Shown: positions 8,273 to 15,618, numbered from the stretch's first letter. The stretch is DNA of 38,034 nucleotides from Pseudactinotalea terrae (GCF_009733845.1 NZ_WNXZ01000012.1:1-38034); one strand, 5' to 3'. The notes: generated by a model from the letters alone, not told the origin. Translations and numbers: made by a program.

Positions 8273-8730
8273 CTCGTTCCTTCGATGGGGTTCTGGGTTT
8301 CGACGACGGCGGCCAGCCGGTCGAGCACGCCCGCCAGTCCGGCCCTGGCTTGCTCGGACCGCAGCTCCGGTGGGAGCCGTCGCTGGTGGACGAGCACCTC
8401 GGTCCCGGTGCCGCTGGGGCGCAGGGTGATCTCGGTGACCAGGCCCGTGCGCGACTCGAGCAGCACCAAGCGTGCCGGCGGTTCGACAGCGGTGTACTCG
8501 AAGCGCAGCAGCCGGCTCGCGCCATCAGGGCTGCGGGTCTCGAGCTCGACGGTGCCGCCCACATGAAGATCGACCGTCACCGAGTCCGGTGGCACGGTCG
8601 CATGGTCGCCGCCCCAGAAGGCGGCGAGGTGCTCGGCGGTGGTGAACATCTCCCACACCAGCTCAGGATCGGCATCGAGGAGACGCGTGCCGATCAGCTG
8701 GTCGCCGTCGAGCCTGACGCTCGCCGTCAT
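8269..8730 (-). CDS. AHSA1/SRPBCC-domain protein
   Basis: The 153-aa protein has the START-like SRPBCC fold: a first strand ending GTRLLDADPELVWEMFT, the signature HLAAFWGG, and a long C-terminal helix (SEQARAGLAGVLDRLAAVVE). AHSA1-like proteins paired with ArsR regulators are very common in actinomycetes. They probably bind a hydrophobic ligand; the ligand is unknown. The ATG at 8730 overlaps the ArsR stop (ATGA), and its own stop overlaps the SnoaL-like start (ATGA), so the three genes form one tightly coupled operon. Confidence 0.9.
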   Translation of the reverse strand: MTASVRLDGDQLIGTRLLDADPELVWEMFTTAEHLAAFWGGDHATVPPDSVTVDLHVGGTVELETRSPDGASRLLRFEYTAVEPPARLVLLESRTGLVTEITLRPSGTGTEVLVHQRRLPPELRSEQARAGLAGVLDRLAAVVETQNPIEGTR

Positions 8731-9077
8731 CGGCCGCGCTCCTCGCGCACCGAGGCCAGGTGGCTCTCGAGGCTGTTGAACCGTGACTCCCACTCCCGCT
8801 GCTGCTCGCTGATCCAGCCGACCAGCTCCTGCATGCGGTCGACATCCAGCCGACATGGTCGCCGCTGACCGTCGACCCGTTGCTGGATCAAGCCGCAGCG
8901 CCGCAGGATGCCCACGTGCCGCGAGATGGCCTGATGGGTCAGGTCGAAGGGCTCGGCGAGCTCGCCGACGGTCGCCTCCCCCCGCGCGAGCCGACTGATC
9001 ATCGCCCGGCGGGTCCGATCCCCGAGCGCCGCGAAGGCCTCGTCGAGGTCGAGCTCGGGTTCAACGACTGCCGTCAT
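8727..9077 (-). CDS. ArsR-family winged-helix transcriptional regulator
   Basis: This 116-aa regulator has the ArsR-type HTH: FAALGDRTRRAMISRLARGEATVGELAEPFDLTHQAISRHVGILRRCGLI, followed by a wing (QRVDGQRRPCRLD) and a long C-terminal helix. The metal-binding ELCVCDL motif of true metal sensors is absent, so it belongs to the AHSA1-linked group rather than arsenic or metal sensors. It is first in the ArsR/AHSA1/SnoaL operon, and probably controls it through the GCTTG-TG-CAAGC dyad at 9104-9115. Confidence 0.92.
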   Translation of the reverse strand: MTAVVEPELDLDEAFAALGDRTRRAMISRLARGEATVGELAEPFDLTHQAISRHVGILRRCGLIQQRVDGQRRPCRLDVDRMQELVGWISEQQREWESRFNSLESHLASVREERGR

Positions 9078-9103
9078 GGCAGCAACGGTATCTGCAACAT
9101 TTA

Positions 9104-9115
9104 GCTTGTGCAAGC
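9104..9115. promoter_or_regulatory. Dyad GCTTG-N2-CAAGC, candidate ArsR operator
   Basis: Perfect 5-bp inverted arms lie 26 bp upstream of the ArsR start codon, in the promoter region shared with the divergent MarR gene. Assignment to ArsR rests on position only. Confidence 0.4.
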
Positions 9116-9159
9116 GTTCGTTTGTATATGGTGCCGACGCGCAGCGCCCAGCGTCGACC

Positions 9160-9195
9160 TTGCGGAACCCTGACAGCGCTGTTATAACAGCACTG
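9160..9195 (+). promoter_or_regulatory. marR promoter with overlapping palindromic operator; leaderless start
   Basis: TTGCGG (9160-9165), a 17-bp spacer and TATAAC (9183-9188) form a good vegetative promoter. The -10 ends six bases before the GTG at 9195, so transcription should start at or next to the start codon. A perfect 14-bp palindrome (GCTGTTATAACAGC, 9178-9191), extendable to 22 bp (9174-9195) with one mismatch pair, covers the -10. This is the expected layout for autorepression by the MarR protein. Confidence 0.7.
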
Positions 9196-9680
9196 TGAAT
9201 TCTTCGGCCGCCGACCCGACACGCGCACCGGGCCGCTGGGACAGCCTCTTCGCGCTGCTCAAGCGGATGGACGACGACATCGAGCAGCTCTACGTGCGCC
9301 GCGGCGTGGAGGGCGTGCGTTCCCGGTTCGTCAGGCCGATGATCCGGCTGCGCCACGACGGCCCGATGACGATCTCCGCCCTGGCGTCCTCGCTGGGAGC
9401 GACACACTCCGCCACGAGCCAGACCGTGGCAGCGATGAAGCGCGCCGACTTCCTCACGAGTGCGCCCGGCGAGGACGGGCGCACGCAGGTCCTCAGCCTC
9501 ACCCCGAGGGCGGTCGAGCTGGTGCCGCTGCTGGAGTCCGAGTGGCGAGCCACCGAGGCGGTCGTCGCCGCGCTCGACGACGAGCTCGGGGGTGCCGTCA
9601 CCGATCTCAGCACAGCCCTCGGCCGCGCGCTGGCGGCGCGGCCGATGTCGCAGCGCCTCGAGGAGGAGCTCGGCAGGTGA
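9195..9680 (+). CDS. MarR-family transcriptional regulator
   Basis: The 161-aa protein has the MarR winged-helix core: GPMTISALASSLGATHSATSQTVAAMKRADFL, then the wing motif GEDGRTQVLSLTPRAVEL, with helical dimerisation ends. It starts at GTG 9195 with no Shine-Dalgarno, consistent with a leaderless transcript from the promoter directly upstream. Its stop overlaps the GTG of an MFS exporter gene (GTGA), so both are one operon. MarR proteins next to MFS exporters usually repress the exporter until a toxic aromatic or drug-like ligand is bound. The ligand here is unknown. Confidence 0.93.
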   Translation: MNSSAADPTRAPGRWDSLFALLKRMDDDIEQLYVRRGVEGVRSRFVRPMIRLRHDGPMTISALASSLGATHSATSQTVAAMKRADFLTSAPGEDGRTQVLSLTPRAVELVPLLESEWRATEAVVAALDDELGGAVTDLSTALGRALAARPMSQRLEEELGR

Positions 9681-10927
9681 GCGTGCGCCGGCATCTCACC
9701 GACATCCGGCCGCTGCGCTCCTCGCGGAGCTTCCGCGAGATCTGGGGAGCATCGGTGCTCAACGGGTTCGCGGGCCAGATCGCCGCCGTCGCGGCGCTGG
9801 CGCAGGTGTGGGAGCTCACGCACAGCGCCATCTGGACGGGCGCGATCGGGCTGGCCCAGGGCATCCCGCTGCTGCTCCTCGGCGCCGTCGGCGGCTCGCT
9901 CGCGGACCGCCTGGATCGCCGCACGATCGTCGTCGTCAGCACGCTCGCGCAGGCGCTGACCGCACTCGGCCTGACCGTGCAGGCGAGCATCGGCAACACC
10001 TCTCCGCTGGTGGTGCTGGTCATCCTCGCCATCGGCTCGGCGGCAGGAGCGCTCGGCTCGCCCGCGCGTCGCACGCTCCCCGTGCGGCTGCTCCCCCGCA
10101 ACCAGGTGACGGCCGGGCTGGCGCTGCAGAACCTCGCGTTCCAGGCGTCGATGCTGGTCGGCCCGGCCATCGGCGGACTGCTCGTGGCGATCGCGCTGCC
10201 CGCCGGTTACGCGGCGCAGATGCTGATGATGCCGTTCGCGCTGATCGCGGCGCTCCGGCTGCCGGCACTGCTCCCGGACCGAGCACCCGGCACCAAGGTC
10301 GAGCCCGGTGGCTGGACCTTCCCGCTCCGCAGGCCGGTGCTGCGCGGCGCCCTTCTCACCGACCTCGCCACCATGACGCTGTCGATGCCGATCGCGATCT
10401 TCCCGATGGTCGACGAGCTCCGGTTCGACGGCGATCCGCGGACCCTGGGCCTGTTCCTGACCGCGATCGGTGCGGGTGGCATCGTCGCCGGGCTGGTGTC
10501 CGGGCTCGTCGCTCAGCTGCCCCGACCCGGCCTCGTCCAGCTGGTCTGCTCGGCGTGCTGGGGTATCGCCCTCGTCGGGTTCGCGTTCGCCTCTCACGCC
10601 GCGATCGCACTCCTGGCCCTCGCGGTGGCCGGCGCCGCCGACACCGTCGGGGTGGTCACCCGCGGCAGCCTGGTCCAGCTCGTGACCCCGGATGCCTTCC
10701 GGGGTCGGGTCAGCGCCCTCGACCATGTCATCGGCGTCGCGGGGCCCGAGGTCGGGAACCTGCGCGGCGGCATCCTGGCGGCTGCGCTCGGCGCGCCCGC
10801 CGCGCTCGCGGTCGGGGGGCTGAGCGCGGTCGCGGCTGTCGCGCTCATCGGCCTCAGTCACCGCGAGCTGCGCCGCTACGAACCCGGCGCCGGTCTTCCC
10901 CTGTGTCGTACCGAGCCAGCACACTGA
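9677..10927 (+). CDS. MFS transporter (enterobactin-exporter-like / multidrug)
   Basis: The 416-aa membrane protein shows about twelve hydrophobic segments. It has the MFS loop 2-3 motif as GGSLADRLDRRTIV and the related loop 8-9 region. The N-terminal RSFREIW and VWELTHSAIWTGAIGLAQGIPLLLLG segments are typical of the MFS_3 (EntS-like) group of drug and siderophore exporters. GTG 9677 is the chosen start: it overlaps the marR stop and follows GAGGAGGAG at good spacing. The substrate is unknown, and control by the upstream MarR protein is likely. The metal-dependent hydrolase gene follows after only 4 bases. Confidence 0.93.
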   Translation: MSVRRHLTDIRPLRSSRSFREIWGASVLNGFAGQIAAVAALAQVWELTHSAIWTGAIGLAQGIPLLLLGAVGGSLADRLDRRTIVVVSTLAQALTALGLTVQASIGNTSPLVVLVILAIGSAAGALGSPARRTLPVRLLPRNQVTAGLALQNLAFQASMLVGPAIGGLLVAIALPAGYAAQMLMMPFALIAALRLPALLPDRAPGTKVEPGGWTFPLRRPVLRGALLTDLATMTLSMPIAIFPMVDELRFDGDPRTLGLFLTAIGAGGIVAGLVSGLVAQLPRPGLVQLVCSACWGIALVGFAFASHAAIALLALAVAGAADTVGVVTRGSLVQLVTPDAFRGRVSALDHVIGVAGPEVGNLRGGILAAALGAPAALAVGGLSAVAAVALIGLSHRELRRYEPGAGLPLCRTEPAH

Positions 10928-10931
10928 GATC

Positions 10932-11744
10932 GTGAGCTTCTGGATCTGCGCGACCTGCGCCGTCGAACATGCCGAGAAGGTCGCCGTGTGCGCGATCTGC
11001 GACGACGAGCGGCAGTGGGTGCCGGCCGAGGGCCAGGGCTGGACCTCGCTTCCCGAGCTGGCCGAGGCCGGGACCACGATCACCGTCACCGAGATCGAGC
11101 CGGACCTGTACGGGCTGAGCACACGGGGCTCGGTGGGGATCGGGCAGCAGAGCAAGCTCGCCCGCACCTCGGGCGGGAACGTGCTGTGGGACCCGCTGGG
11201 CTACATCGACGACAAGGCGGTCGCACGCGTGCGCGAGCTCGGTGGCGCCGCGTACATCGTGGCCTCGCACCCGCACATGTTCGGGGTGCAGGTCGAGTGG
11301 AGCCGCGCCCTGGGCGGCGTGCCGATCCTCGTCGCCGAGGCCGACATGGGCTGGGTCGCCCGCCCGGACGAGGCGATCCAGACATGGTCCGACGACGTCG
11401 CGCTCCTCCCCGGGATCACCCTCACCCAGCCGGGTGGTCACTTCCCGGGCAGTGCGGTCGCGCACTGGGAGGGTGCCGACGGGCGGGGTGTGCTGCTCTC
11501 GGGCGACACGATCTTCGCCAACCCCGACCGCACCTCGGTGTCCTTCATGCGTAGCTACCCGAACCGGATCCCGCTCTCGGCCGCGGTGGTCGAGCGCGTC
11601 GCGGCGCACGTGGGCAGGTTCGCTTTCGACCGGCTCTACAACAACTTCGAGGGCATCATCCCTGCCGATGCCGCGGCGGTCGTGCAGCGCTCAGCCGCTC
11701 GCCACGCCGCGTGGGTGCGAGGTGACTTCGACCACCTGACCTGA
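10932..11744 (+). CDS. MBL-fold metallo-hydrolase with N-terminal zinc-ribbon-like segment
   Basis: The 270-aa protein opens with CATC...CAIC, two CxxC pairs that look like a small zinc ribbon. A metallo-beta-lactamase-like domain follows. The usual HxHxDH motif is changed to ASHPHMFG, while GGHFPGS (third His region) and LLSGDTIF (conserved Asp) are kept, so the metal site is atypical and activity is uncertain. It sits four bases after the MFS gene, in the same transcript as MarR and MFS, so it may modify the molecule that the exporter handles (inference). Confidence 0.85.
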   Translation: MSFWICATCAVEHAEKVAVCAICDDERQWVPAEGQGWTSLPELAEAGTTITVTEIEPDLYGLSTRGSVGIGQQSKLARTSGGNVLWDPLGYIDDKAVARVRELGGAAYIVASHPHMFGVQVEWSRALGGVPILVAEADMGWVARPDEAIQTWSDDVALLPGITLTQPGGHFPGSAVAHWEGADGRGVLLSGDTIFANPDRTSVSFMRSYPNRIPLSAAVVERVAAHVGRFAFDRLYNNFEGIIPADAAAVVQRSAARHAAWVRGDFDHLT

Positions 11745-11761
11745 GCGCCGCCGCTGGGCCC

Positions 11762-11779
11762 GCCCTCGCGTCAGAGGGC
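11762..11779. terminator. Short hairpin between convergent MBL and GNAT genes
   Basis: GCCCTC and GAGGGC form a 6-bp stem around a 6-base loop that contains the GNAT stop codon. Position between convergent genes is the main support; there is no T-tract. Confidence 0.35.
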
Positions 11780-12223
11780 CAGCTTGAAGCCCACGTGGCT
11801 GGGCGTGAAGCCGAGGCGTTCGTAGAAGCGGTGCGCGTCGGTGCGGGTGGCATCGGTGGTGAGCTGCACGAGGCCGCAGCCGTGGCGGCGCGACTCCTCG
11901 ATCGCCCACTCGATGAGCTGGGCACCGAGCCCGGTGCCGCGCGCGGCGGCGTGGACGCGCACGGCCTCGATGATCGACCGCAGCGCACCGCGTCGCGACA
12001 AGCCCGGGACGAAGGTCAGCTGCAGCGTGCCGACGACGGCGCCGTCGCGGCTCAGCACGACCAGCCGCTGGTTGGGGTCGGTCGCCAGCTGTTCGAACGC
12101 CGTCCGGTACGGCGTGAGGTCCTCGGGCGACTCGCGCGCAGCACCCAAGGGGTCGTCGGCGAGCATCGCGACGATCGCCGGCAGGTCATCGATGGTGGCG
12201 GGGCGGATGTCGAGGACGGTCAC
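11771..12223 (-). CDS. GNAT-family N-acetyltransferase
   Basis: The 150-aa protein has the GNAT core: a first strand and helix (LDIRPATIDDLPAIVAML), the acetyl-CoA binding segment VRVHAAARGTGLGAQLIEWAIEESRRHGC (Q/R-x-x-G-x-G/A type) and a C-terminal DAHRFYERLGFTPSHVGFKLAL, the usual Y-x-x-x-G-F ending. The acceptor is unknown; the overall form is that of small-molecule or amine acetylases. GTG at 12223 is preferred (AAGG eight bases before it); an in-frame GTG at 12241 is possible. It is convergent to the MBL-fold gene. Confidence 0.88.
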   Translation of the reverse strand: MTVLDIRPATIDDLPAIVAMLADDPLGAARESPEDLTPYRTAFEQLATDPNQRLVVLSRDGAVVGTLQLTFVPGLSRRGALRSIIEAVRVHAAARGTGLGAQLIEWAIEESRRHGCGLVQLTTDATRTDAHRFYERLGFTPSHVGFKLAL

Positions 12224-12256
12224 GCTCCTCACCTTAGGCACCGCAGGGCGCGTACC

Positions 12257-13402
12257 TCAGGACACGATGGCGTGCGGGTATGCCTCCGCACGGTGCTGGA
12301 AGCTCGTGATGCGGGGGTTCTGGATGACGCCGTCGCGGATCTCGATCGCGCGGCGGATCGTCTCGTCCGCGTCCCAGCCCTCCGGTCCGGCCATGACCGC
12401 CGGGAGGTACTCCAGCAACGCGTCGCTGTTCTCCCAGGTGGCCGAGCTCCAGAGGAAGGACGGGCTGTGATCCACGGCGTAGTTGTGGAGGCCGTTGCCG
12501 ACCTCGAAGATCGGGTCCGCGAAGGAGGTGGGGCGCGCCCACTCGAACCCCATCCCCTCGTCGCAGGAGACGTCGATGAAGAGCGTGCCTGGCGCGAAGT
12601 GGTGCAGGTCCTCGTTCATCACGAACATCAACGGGGCGTCGGTGTCCTGGAGGATGCAGTTGACGACGATGTCGTAGCCGGCCAGCACCTCCGCCAGCGG
12701 GCCGGGCTCGGGGTCCTTGAGCGCGAGCGTACGGCTCGGGTTCTTGGGGTCGCGGGCGAAGTGCTGCAGCACGACCGACGCGAACGGGGAGGCCACCGCC
12801 GTGGTGTGCCGCTGTGTGAGCACGGTGACGTCGCTGACACCGAGGGCGGACAACGCGCGCACCGCGCCGCGCGCCGTGGCTCCGAAGCTGATGACGGCGG
12901 CGCGGAGGCGCCTGCCGTAGTCCCCGGTCATGCCGCGCAGCCCGAGCGCGTGGAGGACCGAGGAGTACCCCGCGAGCTCGTTGTTCTTGTGGAACACGTG
13001 CAGGTTGAACGCGCCGTCCCGGGTCCAGTGGTTCATCGCCTCCCACGCGATCAGCGTGAGGCGGCGATCGATGGCCAGCTGCGTCATGCGCTCGTCCTGG
13101 ACGCAGTGCGGCCAGCCCCACAGGATCTGGCCCTCGTGCATCTCCTCGAGGTCCTCCGGCACGGGCTTGGGGAGCACGACGACGTCGGACTCCGCGACGA
13201 GCTCCGCGCGTGAACGCACGCCGCCCACCAACCGCCTGAGCTCGTCGTCGGGGACGCCGAAGCGCTCGCCGTACCCGTGCTCGAAGAAGAGCCGCGAGCG
13301 CAGCCGCTCCTCGATGCGGTCCAGGTGCGCCGGGTGGATCGCCACGCGGTGCTCGTCAGGTTTGCGGGTCGAGCCGAGGACACCAGCGGTCAGGTTTCTC
13401 AC
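12257..13402 (-). CDS. N5-(carboxyethyl)ornithine synthase-like / alanine dehydrogenase family
   Basis: The 381-aa protein belongs to the alanine dehydrogenase / transhydrogenase-alpha superfamily. Its N-terminal domain starts AGVLGSTRKPDEHRVAIHP, and the central part has AAVISFGATARGAVRALSALGV, a Rossmann dinucleotide loop. The segment WGWPHCVQDERMTQLAIDRR and the end (SFQHRAEAYPHA) match actinobacterial proteins annotated as N5-(carboxyethyl)ornithine synthase, which would reductively condense pyruvate with ornithine. That reaction was shown for lactococcal enzymes only, so the substrate here is inferred. The GTG start overlaps the stop of a four-helix membrane protein gene (GTGA) that itself follows a cupredoxin gene. 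Confidence 0.8.
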   Translation of the reverse strand: MRNLTAGVLGSTRKPDEHRVAIHPAHLDRIEERLRSRLFFEHGYGERFGVPDDELRRLVGGVRSRAELVAESDVVVLPKPVPEDLEEMHEGQILWGWPHCVQDERMTQLAIDRRLTLIAWEAMNHWTRDGAFNLHVFHKNNELAGYSSVLHALGLRGMTGDYGRRLRAAVISFGATARGAVRALSALGVSDVTVLTQRHTTAVASPFASVVLQHFARDPKNPSRTLALKDPEPGPLAEVLAGYDIVVNCILQDTDAPLMFVMNEDLHHFAPGTLFIDVSCDEGMGFEWARPTSFADPIFEVGNGLHNYAVDHSPSFLWSSATWENSDALLEYLPAVMAGPEGWDADETIRRAIEIRDGVIQNPRITSFQHRAEAYPHAIVS

Positions 13403-13848
13403 TTCGTGACTGTACGCGCCGGTCCGGCAGCGTAGGGCCGAGGCCGCGGCTGATGCCGACCGGCCCGCACCAGCGCCGCTGCCGCCAGCAGCACCGTGAG
13501 ACCCTCAGCGACAGCGCTGGCCGTCTTGGCCGGGTACCACATCGGGTCGTACATCGACGGGACGGGACCCATCGCCGGGATCTCGAACCAGGTCGATGCG
13601 AGCACCGCGACCAGCGATGCGCCGGCGACCAGGAGCGCAGCGGCGTGGGCCCACCACCGGCCGGTGACCAGCACGGCGAGCGCGACCAGCGCGGCGGCGA
13701 GCGCCTGCAGCCGGAACAGCGTCTCGCCACCGATGCCTCCGGGTGCCGCGAGCCCGATGGGCTCGGCGAGCTGCCAGTGCACGACGGCGGAGACCGCGAG
13801 ACCCGCGGTGACGCCGAGCCGCAGCAGCCCGGCTACGGGCGCGGCCAT
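13399..13848 (-). CDS. Four-helix integral membrane protein
   Basis: The 149-aa protein has four hydrophobic segments (about residues 5-25, 45-62, 68-88 and 108-128), short loops, and a basic Pro-rich tail. I do not recognise a named family. It lies between a cupredoxin lipoprotein gene (one base away) and a carboxyethylornithine-synthase-like gene (4-bp overlap), so the three are translated from one message. A role in copper or redox handling at the membrane is possible from this context but not shown. Confidence 0.75.
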   Translation of the reverse strand: MAAPVAGLLRLGVTAGLAVSAVVHWQLAEPIGLAAPGGIGGETLFRLQALAAALVALAVLVTGRWWAHAAALLVAGASLVAVLASTWFEIPAMGPVPSMYDPMWYPAKTASAVAEGLTVLLAAAALVRAGRHQPRPRPYAAGPARTVTK

Positions 13849-13849
13849 C

Positions 13850-14212
13850 TCAACCGACCACCAGGGTGGCGGTCATCTGGGGGTGCGGGATGCAGTGGAA
13901 CGGATACTCCCCCGGCTCGTCCGGGGCGGTGAACGTGACCTCCTCGCCGGGTCCGACGGCCACGTCGAACCCGCCGGCCTCGTCCGCGGTCACGGTGTGC
14001 CCGACGTTGTCCTCGTTCCGCACGGTCACGGTCGCCCCGGCCGGCACCTCCTCCGGGACGTGGAACGTGAAGTCGGAGATCACGATGGTGAGCGGTGCCG
14101 CGCCGGGGTCGGTCGACGCCTCGTCAGCGCCGTTCGAGGTGCAGGCCGCGAGCAGGAGCAGCAGCGCGGCGAGCAGCGAGGCCGGCGCGAGCGTCGAACG
14201 ATGGCGATCCAT
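13850..14212 (-). CDS. Cupredoxin-domain lipoprotein
   Basis: The 120-aa exported protein has a short basic N-terminus, a hydrophobic stretch and a lipobox LAAC (C24), so it should be lipid-anchored outside the membrane. Residues 40-120 form a plastocyanin-like beta-barrel. Type-1 copper ligands are visible: H72 in VGHTVT, C107 and H110 in HCIPHPQM, and M113. It probably carries electrons or binds copper. The ATG at 14212 is preferred over a longer frame from 14260, because a CAATC-N18-CGTA promoter element ends nine bases before it, the same spacing as at the sigma-factor gene. Confidence 0.9.
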   Translation of the reverse strand: MDRHRSTLAPASLLAALLLLLAACTSNGADEASTDPGAAPLTIVISDFTFHVPEEVPAGATVTVRNEDNVGHTVTADEAGGFDVAVGPGEEVTFTAPDEPGEYPFHCIPHPQMTATLVVG

Positions 14213-14221
14213 GCCCGGTGG

Positions 14222-14248
14222 TACGTGCCGAGGCGGGCGCGGAGATTG
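14222..14248 (-). promoter_or_regulatory. ECF-type promoter element CAATC-N18-CGTA, upstream of cupredoxin operon
   Basis: On the minus strand CAATC (14248-14244) and CGTA (14225-14222) are separated by exactly 18 bases. CGTACC lies nine bases from the ATG counted from CGTA. The same element and spacing occur upstream of the sigma gene and the COG4315 lipoprotein gene. Recognition by the local ECF sigma factor is inferred. Confidence 0.65.
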
Positions 14249-14272
14249 CCCCGGCCGCAAGGTCGCACCCGG

Positions 14273-14959
14273 TCAGAGCCGGGCGGCCGACCAGACGCGC
14301 TCGTCGGGCGTGATCAGCTGGACCTCGACGACCTCGCCGTCGACGGCGTCGATCACCCAGCTGTTCGGCCTGTCGTCGGCCAGCGACCACTCGGCGACAT
14401 CCTGGGTGCTGCCGTCGGCAAGCACCAGCCGGCAGGTGTACCGCTGCCCGGCCGGGCCGTCGGTCACCTCGAGCACCAGCACCGGACCGTCAGCGCCGTA
14501 GCTGGTCGAGACACGGCCGACCTCCTGACCGTCGGCCGTGACCAGCGCCGTCTGCCACTGCTCGGTGACGCTCGGCGGTGGCACCTCCGCGTCGCCACCG
14601 GGCCACCAGCTGATCGCTCCCGCGCCGATGGCCATCCCGGCCAGGGCCGCAGCGGCAGGCAGCAGCCAACGGCGTGGCCGCCTCGGCTCGGCGACGGAGA
14701 CGGCGGCGTGGCGCTCGGTCGCGGGACCCGCGGCGGCCCGCTGGAGCCGGTCCAGCACCCGCACCTGGAAGTCGGCGGGCGGCGCGGTCCGCGGGGCAGC
14801 GGGAAGCACCAGCGCCACCGAGGCCGCGTACTCGTCGTAGTCGCGTCGGCACGCGGTGCAGGCGGCCAGGTGCTCGGTCAGCCGCTCCTGGTCGCCGTCG
14901 ACAAGCCCGAGCGCGAGCGCCACGAGGTCGTCGGTGTCGGGGTGCGCGGCGTCAGTCAT
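14273..14959 (-). CDS. Anti-sigma factor (zinc-finger, RskA-like)
   Basis: The 228-aa protein has an N-terminal anti-sigma domain with the zinc motif H30-x3-C34-x2-C37 (HLAACTAC). One transmembrane helix follows (about residues 97-118). The outer domain ends VITPDERVWSAARL-like, with the two-strand pattern WQTALVTADGQEVGRV and GQRYTCRLVLADGS seen in RskA-type anti-sigma factors. It should hold the ECF sigma factor at the membrane until an outside signal releases it. Its start overlaps the sigma stop by 8 bp (ATGACTGA), giving coupled synthesis. It ends 60 bp before the cupredoxin start, so the cupredoxin genes follow in the same orientation but have their own promoter element. Confidence 0.9.
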   Translation of the reverse strand: MTDAAHPDTDDLVALALGLVDGDQERLTEHLAACTACRRDYDEYAASVALVLPAAPRTAPPADFQVRVLDRLQRAAAGPATERHAAVSVAEPRRPRRWLLPAAAALAGMAIGAGAISWWPGGDAEVPPPSVTEQWQTALVTADGQEVGRVSTSYGADGPVLVLEVTDGPAGQRYTCRLVLADGSTQDVAEWSLADDRPNSWVIDAVDGEVVEVQLITPDERVWSAARL

Positions 14960-15530
14960 GGCTCACCTCCGCCTCCGTGCGCAGGCGTCGCAGCCCGTCC
15001 CGGATACGCGTCTTCGCCGTGCCGAGCGGGATGCCTTCCCGATCAGCGACCTCGGCCGCGGTGCAGCCGCCCAGCACGGCGAGCACCACCGCGCGCGCCT
15101 GGACCGGGGACAGCCTGTGCAGGTGCGCGATCGCGCGGTCGGTCTCGACGCGGTGCAGCGCCGTCTCCTCGGGGTCCTCGGTCGGCGCCCCGGCGTCGCG
15201 GAGCAGCTGGTCGAGAGCCTCGGTGTCGGCAGGCGCGGGGCGGCGCGCCCGGATCGCGTCGATGGCGGCGTTCCGGGTGATCGTAAGCAACCAGGTCAGC
15301 ACCGACGCACGGCGGATGTCGTAGCTGGCCGCAGCACCCCAGGCACGCACGAACACCTCCTGACTCACATCCTCGGCCAAGCCGGCGTCGCGCGTGATGC
15401 TGACCGCCATCCCGTACACCGCCCGCTGGAACCGACGCACGAACGCGACCGAGACCTCGGCGTCGTCGAGCGCCAGACCCGCGAGCAGGGCAGCATCGCC
15501 TGCGCGATCGGCGCGCGAGAACACTGCCAT
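14952..15530 (-). CDS. ECF RNA polymerase sigma factor (SigK-like)
   Basis: The 192-aa protein has sigma region 2 (about residues 25-95: AFVRRFQRAVYGMAV, AEDVSQEVFVRAW, the -10 reading helix with TWLLTITRNAAIDAIR) and sigma region 4 (about 135-185: LSPVQARAVVLAVLGGCTAAEVADREGIPLGTAKTRIRDGLRRLR). The combination with an RskA-like anti-sigma resembles the SigK group, but group assignment needs alignment. It is preceded by CAATC-N18-CGTA, which would make the operon self-activating. The ATG at 15530 follows GTGAGGT and lies nine bases after CGTA, so the message may have almost no leader. Confidence 0.93.
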   Translation of the reverse strand: MAVFSRADRAGDAALLAGLALDDAEVSVAFVRRFQRAVYGMAVSITRDAGLAEDVSQEVFVRAWGAAASYDIRRASVLTWLLTITRNAAIDAIRARRPAPADTEALDQLLRDAGAPTEDPEETALHRVETDRAIAHLHRLSPVQARAVVLAVLGGCTAAEVADREGIPLGTAKTRIRDGLRRLRTEAEVSHD

Positions 15531-15539
15531 ACCTCACGG

Positions 15540-15566
15540 TACGAGCGTGCTGCCCCCAAGGGATTG
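15540..15566 (-). promoter_or_regulatory. ECF-type promoter element CAATC-N18-CGTA, upstream of sigma/anti-sigma operon
   Basis: CAATC (15566-15562) and CGTA (15543-15540) on the minus strand have an 18-base spacer. The ATG of the sigma gene is nine bases further. This is the likely autoregulatory promoter. Confidence 0.65.
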
Positions 15567-15591
15567 CTTCGGCACCGCTTTCGCGTGCACC

Positions 15592-15618
15592 CAATCTCGC
15601 CACCGTGGTCGCGGCGTA
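15592..15618 (+). promoter_or_regulatory. ECF-type promoter element CAATC-N18-CGTA, upstream of COG4315 lipoprotein
   Basis: CAATC (15592-15596) and CGTA (15615-15618) with an 18-base spacer, on the opposite strand from, and next to, the sigma promoter element. It would give a leader of about 50 bases. Confidence 0.62.

Noticed and set aside
9290-11167. Long minus-strand open frame (about 625 codons) antisense to marR/MFS/MBL genes
   Set aside because: Composition is rich in Arg, Gly, Asp and His with no domain pattern; it is the usual high-GC antisense shadow of well-supported genes on the plus strand.
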